Below are positions 8,707 through 17,861 of a DNA stretch of 25,045 nt, in pieces (the stretch's first letter is position 1; each line of letters begins with the position of its first letter). This DNA comes from Pleurotus ostreatus/Saccharomyces cerevisiae fusant. Its lineage: Eukaryota > Opisthokonta. Under the pieces are notes generated by a model. The model saw only the letters and a list, made by a program, of their open reading frames with translations, was not told the origin of the DNA and did not search any database. The translations under genes were made by a program, and so were the position numbers. The stretch lies in NCBI GenBank assembly GCA_024196135.1, contig JAMQCK010000394.1, forward strand, positions 1 to 25,045, given 5' to 3'.

Positions 8707-10051
8707 CTAGTTGGCCACCTTGCGCCAGACCATGGCGATAGCGGTGCCGGAGTGAGGCATAGTAGTCGCGTTTTGCATGACGCGCTGCACTTCTTCGGCA
8801 CATTCGGACTCCTTGAGGTGCTTGACCAGGAAGTCCGTCTCCGCCTCCAGGACCTCGGGATACCTGTTGCGCAGCCAATTAGCCATAGGAAACCCCCAAT
8901 GTGCGCGACTTACTTCGAAGAAAACCTGCTGAAGACTTCATGGGCCACATTCTTGACCGTGATGTCTGCCATGATAGCCTGGATGCACAGTGTGCGCAGA
9001 TCGCTCATCTTTGCCTACAGCTCGTGGTGAGCATGTTGGACTAGCGACAGAGCCGGGTGTTCACATACCTTTTCCGCGATAGCGAACATCGACTTCTTCA
9101 TCGTCGCTAACGTCACCGACAGAACTACATTTTACCGTGAGCACATACACATGAGGGATGATGATGACCACTTACCCTAGCGAGAGCACATCAAGATCAA
9201 ATGAAGTATCCGAGGAGTGTGACGACGTGGGCAGAGGACGACCTGCGGGGCAAACAGGAGGGGTCGGCTGGTCCTGGATCCCCGTGTCAGCATCGTCGTC
9301 GCTGATATCGCTATCGGTGTCGTAGTCGTGTTCGAATTCGTCCTGCGGGGACGGCTTTGCTTGATCACCCAAACGTGGCTGCGCTTCGCATACGCAAATG
9401 CGGATAGCTTTGACGAAAGTGGTTCAACGTGCTGCTACAGGCCAACGACCGAACCCACACACCTTTGCAAGCGTCGCGCATGGCATACACAGGGCGCGTG
9501 GCCGTCACGCGTCGAGCTCGGACTTTGGATGGCAGCAAGAACTGGACACTATGGCTGCCTATGCCTACGTCGAGACTCTCGACCAGCGCACGCTCCCCTA
9601 AGGTGGTTGGGGATGCAATGGGAGGGGGCTTCGGCGCTGGGGCCGGGAACGCCAGCAAGTGCTCTTCAGCTGGGTTCCCAACTCTGGGGCGTTGGGTGAC
9701 GAGGAAGGATATGGTGGCGCGCCGCTCGGGGTCAACAACGAGCCACGTGCCTATCGTACGCCATCAGCGCGGCAGCTCGTGCACCATCGTCGTCGTCTCG
9801 ATGGCGATCATGTTGCGCACCTGTATGGTCTCAGGCGAGATGGTGAGGATGCCCAACCGTGCGTTATGGATCCGGAATGCGTCGAATTCGAATCGGTAGG
9901 CATGTTTCCCCGCGGCGTGTTCAATGAGGAATCGCCAGCCCAAGCCTGTTGGGCCAGAAAGGCGTTCGCCCATGAATGTCGATGCTCCCGGTTCAATGGC
10001 AAAGGTCGTCCGAATGCCCGTCTCCAATCATTCGTCTGCAACGTGATCCAT
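8707..10051 (-). pseudogene. BTB/POZ-family copy C, multiply disrupted
   Basis: The family start ATG is at 10051 (MDHVADE), but codon 8, Trp in A, B and D, is TGA (10030-10028). A second TGA (9766-9764) replaces a Gly in the L-P-x-x-G-W motif. The rest of exon 1 is open to a donor at 9462. The acceptor used by B (CATAG) reads TATCC here, so only weaker upstream or downstream AGs remain. Exon 2 with the acidic insert (EHDYDTDSDIS) is open to 9176. Most of exons 3 and 4 is then deleted: the acidic codons are followed almost directly by KSMFAIAEK (about 9096-9070), and the W-K-A-F...Y-T-G core is gone. Exons 5 (9014-8914) and 6 (8863-8707) are intact and closest to B, ending MVWRKVAN. The lesions are independent, so this is a genuine pseudogene. 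Confidence 0.88.
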
Positions 10052-10110
10052 CTCTGTGATTGAGCGGATTCAGACGGAGCCAGAGTAAAGGGCATGTTAC
10101 ACACCTACAG

Positions 10111-10283
10111 GTCGACGCTTGGGAGGGAAGGAGGACACGGACGACACTACCGAGAACGCACCTATATATGTATGGGGTCCGCAAGCACCTTGGCGCTGTC
10201 TGGCCGCTCCGCGCTTAGCTCTGAGTCATCTAGCCATTCAAGGAAGGCAGATGCGCCGTAATACGAAAGGGTGTACTAGGATT
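10111..10283 (-). promoter_or_regulatory. remnant promoter of copy C
   Basis: On the minus strand it reads AATCCTAGTA (10283-10274), a TATA-like CATATATAGG (about 10170-10161) and GTCGAC (10116-10111). The element order matches the other copies. The AATCCTAGTA element lies only about 67 bp past the stop of D, so C is packed tightly behind D. Confidence 0.5.
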
Positions 10284-10349
10284 TCGACTAGTTCTCGTTG
10301 CAAGCGCGTGTCATATCCCCAGTCGGACTCCAATTCTCTCGAGGCATCT

Positions 10350-11974
10350 CTACTTTGTGATCTTGTCCCATATCATCGCAATTGCCTTGCCGTAATGGGG
10401 CATGGGTGCCGCATCCTGCATGACACGCCTGACTTCTTGGTTGCAGCTCGAGTCAGAGTCGCGCATGTACTTGACTAGGATGTCGGTCTCCAGCTCGAGA
10501 ACCTCAGAATACCTATGGAACACATTAGAGTCACAGCAGGGGGACACTGGTCGAGAGAGCAACGTACTTGGACGAGAAGGCGCTGAAGACCTCACTTGCG
10601 ATATTTTGCTCCGTTAGATCGGCCGCGATGGCCTTGAGGCAGGCAGCACGTAGATCGTCCAGTTTTGCCTAAGCTCAAATCAGCGCATGCCATGAGGATA
10701 TCAAGCGGTCAAGACGAGGCTGACCTTCTCTGCGATGCGGTACATGGACTTGGGGGAGCATGCAAGAGGGTCGACGTCCTTGGGAATCGAAGGGTCTTTT
10801 AAGGAGGAAAGCTTCTGCAGCGCAATCCTACCGGTGTACTGATAGAAGAGCAAGGCTTTCCAGCTGGAAAAAAGGAGTGAGCTTGGTGATTGCAAGGGCA
10901 TCGTAATGTGCTTACGTTCTATACGCGTGCTGCCTGATGACGACGGCCGACTCGGGATGTGGAGTTGAGGCATTCAAGCCTCCCTCTGCGTCGTCACCCC
11001 AGTCCACGGAGCTGGAACATGGCTTGTCAGAAGACGCGCAATACGGTTGAGAAAGGGGCCAACCTGATAGAGAGGACCTCAAGGTCGTCGGAAACAGACA
11101 GCGTCTTCGCAATCTCGGCAGCGCCAGGGGAAACCGGACACTCGCTTTGCGGTTCATCTTCTCTCGCGTCTTCATATTCATCGTCAGAGATGTCGCTATC
11201 GGCTTCATAGTCATACTCGTTGCGCGAGTGTTGATGGGCCGTGAAGCGCTCCTTGACCTCAGGCAGATCAAATTGTAGGGCTGCGCAACGATCAGTAGAG
11301 GTCGCACCTAAGCCGATGAGCTCACCTTTGCAAACGGCGTGGCTGCCATAGACCGAACGTGTCGCCATGATGTGCCGGCCAGAGACACGATACGGTAGCA
11401 CAAACTGCACCATGCCTCCTAGACCTTCCTCGAGACTCTGAACCAGCACTTGATCTCCGAGCGCTGTCTCTAGAGGGGCCGGTGTGTTGGGAACGGGCGA
11501 CGAGGGAAGGGATGGGGCCTGAGGAGGTGTCGTCGCCCGAGTTGGGAATGCGATCGAGAGGGAGCGGTCAACCCGAGAGCCCCACCACTCCATCGTCCCA
11601 GGTGGACACGTCTGAGAAACGTAGAACGAGATCGTGGCCCGCCTCGCGGGGTCGACCACGAGCCAAGTACCGATCCTCTGCCAGCCGCCCGAAGGAAGCT
11701 GACAGACCATGTTGTCCGTCTGGATCGGCATCATGTTGTCGATCTGGATATCCTTCGGAGGTATGGCGAGGGTACCGAGGTAAGCTTTGTACACCAAGAA
11801 AGCGTCGAACTTGAAGGTATAGGAATGCTCGCCCATCGCATGCTCAATGGAGAAGCGCCAGCCAAGACCGGTCGGACACGAGTTTCTCGAGCCTCTGAAG
11901 CCTGAGGCTCCCGGTTTAATGGCGAACGTGGAACGGATACCCCGCTCCGACCATTCGTCTGCGATGTGTTCCAT
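10350..11974 (-). CDS. BTB/POZ-domain protein, intact copy D
   Basis: Six exons (11974-11326, 11280-11064, 11011-10916, 10863-10725, 10668-10568, 10512-10350) give 454 residues, with every intron phase matching copy B. The N-terminal domain has ADEWSERGIRST, PTGLGWRF, FKFDAFLVY and GTWLVVDPARRATISFYVSQ. The first BTB half (MVQFVLPYRV) leads into an acidic insert (EYDYEADSDISDDEYED). The second half is WKALLFYQYTGRIAL with CSPKSMYRIAEK, and helices end in MIWDKITK. Roughly 70% of exon-1 residues match B by eye. Intron 1 (11325-11281) is only 45 nt, a multiple of three and stop-free, so retention would add 15 residues in frame. Intron 2 starts GTTGGC, a weak donor. Function beyond BTB-type protein association is unknown. 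Confidence 0.82.
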
Positions 11975-11998
11975 ATCCAGCACAAGAAGAGAGGATGA

Positions 11999-12360
11999 GT
12001 CGACGTCAACCTATCGCCTCCCACCTACTTATATGAAGGTAATAGGTTTTATCGCCTACAGCCGCTCTGTTCGGTCCTGCCGAGCTTCTCAGTCAGCTGG
12101 CCATTCTAGAAGACAGAAGCACGGGAGCACGAGTGGGCGTACTAGGATTACCAAAGCGCAGGGAGGTCCCCGTTGGCAACCATGTTGCATGCATCTGTTG
12201 GCTCGCAAGTTTTCGACCTCTTCCCAGTCAACATAGGGAGCTATGTTCCAGAGTACGCTTGTCATATAGGGTGACTGTTCGCCAGCGACCTGCAGGAGCA
12301 GATGCAAGGCGAGAAACAACTTGAACGTTGATGATGAAAACAACATACCGGCATATGCCG
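11999..12360 (-). promoter_or_regulatory. promoter of BTB-family copy D
   Basis: On the minus strand, from distal to proximal: CGGCATATGCCG (12360-12349), AATCCTAGTA (12149-12140), and a 37-bp core block (12035-11999) from CATATAAGTAGG to TTGACGTCGAC. The block differs from that of B at one position only. The ATG lies 24 nt beyond the block. The sequence between the elements is also alignable with B, for example GCGAA after the palindrome and GACTGGGAAG. Confidence 0.65.
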
Positions 12361-12656
12361 ACCGCAATTGGAAGTACCTAGTGAGGAGAAAATTGCTTGC
12401 AGACGTCCCTCAAAAGCATTTTGGCGGGGCATGTGCATGAATTATACAGTACAGTATGTTACAGAGAGCAGTCTAGAAAGGTTCGATGTGTACAGGTCGT
12501 GTCCGGCATGTAAAGCGCATGTAAATACTTGAAAAGCATCCATAGTAATCATAATTAGCTGCAGTCGCTGAAGGTGCCTTAGCGTGGTGTAGTCGCTGGG
12601 AGCACCTGAGCGCCTAGTCGCTAGCGGCGCCCCAGCCACTAGTCGATAGAGGCGCC
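12361..12656. other. intergenic between D promoter and the gene ending at 12657
   Basis: It contains the 3' side of the downstream minus-strand gene, ACAGTACAGTATGTTACA-like AT-rich sequence near 12450, and most of the tandem repeat described separately. No coding region is supported. Confidence 0.5.
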
Positions 12657-12682
12657 TCAGCAGGTAGTCGCAGGTGGCGCCG
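12563..12682 (+). repeat. approx. 25-bp tandem repeat over a stop codon
   Basis: AGTCG recurs at 12563, 12591, 12616, 12641 and 12666, spacings of 28, 25, 25 and 25. Most units continue with a GGCGCC-like palindrome and CAGC; the leftmost units have decayed to GGTGCC and AGCACC. The array runs from the 3' flank into the last codons of the minus-strand gene and includes its stop at 12657-12659. Confidence 0.75.
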
Positions 12683-14386
12683 CCGCGTTCTTCGCCCTGG
12701 TCACCCGCTCCCAGCTCTCCCACAGCGGCACCCGCGCCCCGCGCCCGTTGCCGCCCCGCCCGCCCAGCACACTCATATGGTTCCACGCGTACGGCGTAGG
12801 CAACAGCGAGTGCACCGCGTCCGCATCGTCGTCCCGCGGGAAATACACCTTGTACCCCACGAGCTGATTCTTCCCCTGCGCACCGTGGTGCGGCGAGGCG
12901 TGGTGCGTGGTGAACGCGAGGGCCGACGGGATGTGCGCGAGGCTCGAGATGGCGGAGGACGCGCTGGACAGCGTGCGCGTGCGCGGCGTGGCGACGCCAG
13001 GCGAGTGCTGCTGCTGGAAGTGCTGCAGTGTGGCGGTCGAAGAGGAGAACGAGGTCGAGCTCGAGATGCTCTCCGTCCGCCGGCTCGAGCGGTTGTCCCG
13101 CGCCCGATCATGCTCCTCGGGTGGCGACGCACCCGTGAGTTGCGCGTTGACATTGAGCGGAGCAAGCGCGCTGGTGGCGTGCCCCTCCTCTGGTATAAGC
13201 TCCGGAGTCTTCGGCTGGTGGTGGTCAAGGGTGTAGGATTTCGCGCGGATGAGAGGATGGGGGCGAAGAGGTGCATGCGATATGGAGTGCGTCGACGGGG
13301 GGCGGGTCGATTGCGTGGAGATCGTGGATAGACGCTTGCCGTGCTTGTGCGTGGGCGACGCCGGTTGGCTGCGCGGGAAGCGGGCGCGTTGTGGCATCGG
13401 CGTGCTCGTCTGTGCGGGAGGTGTGCTGGGCACGGTCTGGGGGACGGGCGGAGAGGTAGGTGACAGCGTCGATTCCGGCGACGGCGGTCCATGTCCATTG
13501 AGGTGCCCATTGCCATAATCATGCTGGCGGATGGGCGGCTGTTCGGGCTTCTGGTGGCGTGTCTGGGTTTGTGGCGAAGGAGGAGCGAGCGTCGGCATTG
13601 TAGTTATGGGGGGCGGCTTTGAGGCTGTTGACGGCGGGGGCTGCGCCCTGTCGGACGGCTGACGGGGGCGCGAGGCATCCGATGTCGGTGGTCTCTGCTG
13701 CCTCTGCTCATGCACGTTGGCAGGAATGACATCAGGAGCTCGCTGCGCGTTCATGTCCTGGAGGCGGCCGTTATCACCGGGTCGCGCCTTCGCAGCGATA
13801 TCGTCCGGCGCAGTCTCCCTGTTCCCTGCCTGTTTCACTTCCTGCTCTATCCGCTTCTGCGCGTTTTTGACCGCATCCTCATTTGGCCTGCCGTCGTCGC
13901 CCGAGGGCTGGCGCGCAGGGGTCGTGGCGCCACTGTTATTCGCGCTGTCGACCCAGTCGCCATCGTCCTCGACCTCTTCCTCCTCTTCAGAGTCATCGTT
14001 AGCGCGGAGCGTGAAGCCGGCCTTAGTCCTCCGCGTGGTCGAGGTATTGGCTTTGCCGCGCTTCGCGTGCTGGTGATAAGGGTTCATCGTCTGCATGTGC
14101 GAGATGCTATCCTTCGATCGGACGCGGTGCCCGGACGAGGTTCGCGGAAAGGGGGAGGTCCTCCCAGAGGCCTGTGGCACGGGAAAACATGAGATCTATG
14201 CTCCGCGGACGACGAAAACGCACTACGCACCTCATTCAAGTGCCCATGTTTCTTGCCTCTCAACGCGGGCGGATTCCCGGTCAACTGCAGGTGCGCGGGG
14301 ACTGCTCCCGCAATCTTCGTCGTAGAAGACGAACGGTTATGGGAGTGCGTACGTGTGAGACCCGGTTTGTGCCCCTTCGGCGGCAT
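12657..14386 (-). CDS. low-complexity, probably disordered protein of unknown function
   Basis: Two exons (14386-14231 and 14171-12657) with a 59-nt intron give 556 residues. I do not recognise a family. The N-terminus is basic (MPPKGHKPGLTRTHSHNR...) and contains AGAVPAHLQLTGN. Around residues 80-120 comes KRGKANTSTTRRTKAGFTLR, followed by an acidic run with a DWVD end. Residues 150-470 are rich in Pro, Ser, Thr and Gln, with many S/T-P sites. The C-terminus has an ordered-looking piece, QLVGYKVYFPRDDDADAVHS, then LPTPYAWNHMSVLGG and WESWERVTRAK. Layout suggests a phosphorylated regulatory or scaffold protein, but that is inference. The exon-2 frame is open for 505 codons, and arginine-rich ORFs in its other frames are shadows. 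Confidence 0.8.
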
Positions 14387-14711
14387 GGTCGACGTAGACG
14401 ATGAGAGTATTTACCCGTATTTATTCTGATTCCTGATTGTTGAGGGGAACGTGTTGAACAAACAGCACAGCCACATGTCGCCGCATCGTGGCGGCCCCTG
14501 AGCCACTCGGACTGAGGAGCCTCTCAACTGCAGCTCCCGGTACTTGTGCATGAGTCAGAGGTATTGCAGGATGGTATAGCAGCTATACTGGTGTGAGTGC
14601 TAACGACCCATATCGGGCGGACCTAAGCCTGCTACGCGCGTCTACCACAGCGTCACAACCACCTCCATCAGGCTATTCATTCCCTTCACAGCTACCGTGA
14701 CTGTCAGGGAA
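14387..14711. other. intergenic
   Basis: Upstream of the low-complexity gene and downstream of the TMEM242-like gene, both minus strand. A short inverted repeat is visible near 14573-14590 (GGTATAGCAGCTATACTGG). No open frame or RNA gene is supported. Confidence 0.5.
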
Positions 14712-15655
14712 CTAGGAAGACGGCCTCAGACGCTCAACTAGCTCCTGCTGTTTCTTGCGTTGTATCCTGTCTTCCGCCTCCACTTCCTTCGCTGCTGCTT
14801 CAGCCCAACCTGCGAGGCCACCCGTCTCGAAAGCGTGACGCAGTCGTGCCTCCGCATCCTCCCACTTCCAATCTTGTTCGACCGCCGGAGGGACTGGCGC
14901 CGCAGGTTCCGGTGAAGGCTCGTCCGGTGCACGATGTATTTGTGCTGTGAGACCGGGCATCTTCTCCAGAATCATCAAGCGCATACGGCGTCCAAATTGG
15001 CGGGCCTGCACAGGTTTCGGTTAAGGCCCAGGTGAACTCGTATCGTATAAGCAAAGTATACGCACATCGTCTACGTCGAAGTAGTACATCGCTCCTTGGA
15101 TCCCAGCAAAAGCCCCAGCAACAACCAGGGCTGTAGCTATACCGAACGCTTTCGCGGTGTACAGAGCAGCATTGAAGTTGGGATCTGGGGGAGCGGAGGA
15201 AGCCTTGTAGTCGTCATCATCATCGAAAGGATCGTGGTTTGACCGCCAGGACGCTGAGAAAGCAGGCCCCGCAGATGTCGGTGGTGCTGAAGCCGCGGCG
15301 GCGTCCAACTCCTTCTGGTCAACGATGAAGGCGCTCAGAAGGGACTTCGAATTCGTAGCCGAGCGAGCGGTCGGTGCTTTCGCCATCTGGGATGCAGCAG
15401 AGACCGAAATCTTGTTCAGTGATTCTGAAAGCGCTGCTTTACGCTGCCATCGTAGGAACAGCAGCGGAGTCGCAATTGCAGCGCCTGAGAAGGCAACCTA
15501 CTGCGAGGGTTAGCCTCCTGACCTGTTGGGAGAGGTAGCAAACGCACCAGGGAGATGGGCAGCCATAGCGGTACCCTCTTGTTTTCCCGGGGCGGCAGGG
15601 GCTGGGCGTCTGGATGGAGAGGTGCAGACTGCTCAGACTCGGAAAGGGAGGACAT
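14712..15655 (-). CDS. two-helix membrane protein, TMEM242-like
   Basis: Three exons (15655-15548, 15497-15066, 15005-14712) give 277 residues. The ATG at 15655 is the first in frame; the frame is open further upstream but only from non-ATG codons. Membrane segment 1 spans about 29-51 (VPLWLPISLVAFSGAAIATP), with intron 1 inside it. A polar, acidic linker follows (DPFDDDDDYKASS). Segment 2 (about 152-173) is in AAL-TAKAFGIATALVVAGAF, then YYFDVDDARQFGRRMRLMILEKMPGL. This resembles TMEM242, a mitochondrial inner-membrane factor, whose second helix is followed by a similar DFR-KM-P stretch. The resemblance is short and from memory. The charged C-terminal tail (residues 200-277) is likely coiled and is longer than in the animal protein. 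Confidence 0.68.
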
Positions 15656-16149
15656 AACCGCTTTGACCACGCGTCGCGCAAATCCCAATCGGGAACTGAC
15701 GTCACGACGGGCCTTCTCGAGTTCAACGTTCAAGACCAGCGGACGTCGACATCGACGACGTATCTCGAGAACAGGACAAACCTTTCCATCGCAAAGTAAC
15801 AGATCTGCACGACTACGAAGTCACACTCGGTCAAGGGGACTGGGGAAAGGATGTACGTGTATGCCACACAAGGACGATCGTACAGTGCGATGTTTATCTT
15901 CATCCGTCTTCTACAAAAAAAAGCCATGCGACAAATGACGGTCCCTCAATTTCAAGCGGTTCATGGTAGAGATAGTGGGTAGCACTTCGCATGCAACTGT
16001 TCCAACGCTAAGTTGACCTTCAACGTGACAAGTGCGTCGGCGTCTGCCGGGAGGCAGCTGTACAGGCAGCCACTTGTGACCGCGTGACTCGATCTGCGCG
16101 CTCGCCGAGTCCCTAGCGTCGGCGACGAAGACCGCAAAGCGCAACGACA
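15656..16149. promoter_or_regulatory. divergent promoter region, TMEM242-like gene / RACK1
   Basis: The two genes diverge and 494 bp separate their start codons. The RACK1-proximal 100 bp is CpG-rich without a clear TATA box. A poly-A run lies at 15914-15922. No gene is supported; minus-strand ORFs here lack splice-linked partners. Confidence 0.45.
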
Positions 16150-17400
16150 ATGGAGCAATTACGGTACCTGGGCTCGCTCGAAGGCCACAAGGGATGGGTG
16201 ACGGCCATCGCGACGTCGTCCGAGAACCCGGACATGATCCTCACCGCGTCCCGAGGTACTTACCCTCTCCTCCCCCTCCGATTTCCATCTAAGTAGCGCC
16301 CAGACAAGACGATCATCGTCTGGCAGCTCACCCGCGACGACGAGTCCTACGGTTACCCCAAGCGCATTCTCCACGGCCACAACCACTTCGTGTCTGACGT
16401 CGTCATCTCCTCCGACGGCCAGTTCGCCCTCTCCTCCTCCTGGGACCACACCCTCCGCCTCTGGGATCTTAACACCGGCCTCACCACCCGTCGCTTCGTC
16501 GGCCACAAGTCCGATGTCTTGTCTGTCAGCTTCAGCGCCGACAACAGGCAAATCGTCTCTGGCTCGCGCGACAAGACGATTAAGCTCTGGAACACCCTCG
16601 GAGAGTGCAAGTACGACATCAAGGAGGATGGCCACTCTGAGTGGTACGTGGCTATGCGATCTGCTGTGGATCTTTGCTTATACTGCTTTCTCAGGGTCTC
16701 CTGCGTGCGCTTCAGCCCGAACGTCCTTAACCCGGTGATCGTGTCCTGCGGCTGGGACAAGGTCGTCAAGGTGAGATCGCGATTCCGAATATCCTCTTTT
16801 CGCCATGATGCATCATCTATATATTTGCTACTTCAGAGGGCTCGGCCCTATGAGACTAACTTTTCCACCAAGATCTCTGAGCTTCCTACCCGCATAACGC
16901 ATTTGTTCATGCCACTAACTCAACCACTCAGGTCTGGGAACTCTCGAAGTTCAAGTTGAAGACCAACCACTACGGCCACACCGGCTACGTCAACACCGTC
17001 TCCGTGTCGCCCGATGGCTCCCTCGCTGCCTCCGGTGGCAAGGACGGTATCACCATGCTCTGGGACTTGAACGAGGGCAAGCACCTCTACTCCCTCGAGG
17101 CCGGTGACGTCGTCAACGCCCTCGTCTTCTCCCCCAACCGCTACTGGCTATGCGCCGCCACCACGAAATGCGTCAAGATCTTCGACCTTGAGAGCAAGTG
17201 CGTATCTATGCCCTCTTTCCCTCTGCTGTCTCCCTAACATATGTTCCAGGTCGATCGTCGACGAGCTCGTCCCGTCCTTCGACGTCCCCGAGGGCGCGCG
17301 CCAGCCGGAGTGCGTCTCCATCGCCTGGTCCGCCGACGGCCAGACCCTCTTCGCCGGCTTCACGGACAACAAGCTCCGTGTGTGGACCGTCATCTCATAA
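16150..17400 (+). CDS. RACK1: RACK1/Asc1, G-beta-like ribosomal WD40 protein
   Basis: Five exons (16150-16255, 16304-16643, 16695-16770, 16932-17197, 17250-17400) give 312 residues, close to the usual 313-317. Seven WD40 blades are visible, with GH...WD-type ends at WQL, LRLWDL, IKLWNT, VVKVWEL, ITMLWDL, VKIFDL and LRVWTV. The start [20 protein letters not shown], and [19 protein letters not shown] in blade 3, are diagnostic of RACK1. The protein binds the 40S head near the mRNA exit site and scaffolds signalling; the fungal names are Asc1, CpcB and Gib2. Introns are 48-52 nt, except intron 3 (16771-16931, 161 nt), which carries a snoRNA. Codon use is strongly C-biased, fitting very high expression. 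Confidence 0.96.
16800..16885 (+). ncRNA. C/D box snoRNA, U24 (snR24/SNORD24)-like
   Basis: Within RACK1 intron 3: a C-like box ATGATGC (16805-16811, final base off consensus); a first guide region ATATTTGCTA (16821-16830); a C'-like TATGAGA (16849-16855); a second guide CCACCAAGATCT (16865-16876); and a D box CTGA (16877-16880). From memory, vertebrate U24 has ATTTGCTA and CCACCAAGATCGCTGA in the same order. Yeast snR24 lies in the intron of ASC1, the RACK1 orthologue, and guides 2'-O-methylation of 25S rRNA. Terminal stem pairing is weak by eye, so the ends are approximate. Confidence 0.75.
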
Positions 17401-17861
17401 ACCGCTAGGGACGATGGGTGACGAGGGGGCTGCTGTCTATGCTATATTGTTGTGTTGTACACTACATATGTACGCTACCTTACTTCAAAAATTCAGACCG
17501 CTGCAGACGGCTGGTTTCGATATCTCTTCTCTGCGTGATCTGTGTGAAGAGAGCCACCTATCGAGACCGTCCGCCAGATCTGACCTACGCTTCCCGTGAA
17601 TTCAGCGCAGTCGAGGGGCGGTCAACACCGTGCATAGCGATTCGAATTCAACATCATCATAAGCTTCCACAACCAGGAATAATATAGTACAATAAGGTAT
17701 CGAGTAACGTAGACCAAACGAGAAGTGCAGAAAGACCAGCGAAACGAAAACTAGTGTACAGACAATCGATAGGTATACATACAATGGCACGGGCGACGGG
17801 TATCACAGTACATGCATGTCATAAGAGGTCATGAGGAGGAGAAGTACAGCAGTTACTGCGC
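17401..17861. other. intergenic between convergent RACK1 and F-box-like gene
   Basis: It holds both 3' UTRs. AT-richer stretches with TATATTG and TACATATG follow RACK1. No coding or RNA gene is seen. Confidence 0.5.

Noticed and set aside
8203..8878. Minus-strand ORFs across the MED1 3' end
   Set aside because: They are antisense shadows of the last MED1 exon and of pseudogene C.
12773..13522. Long arginine-rich ORFs on both strands inside the low-complexity gene
   Set aside because: They are frame shadows of a Ser/Pro/Thr-rich coding exon; arginine-rich composition is expected from such GC-rich codons.
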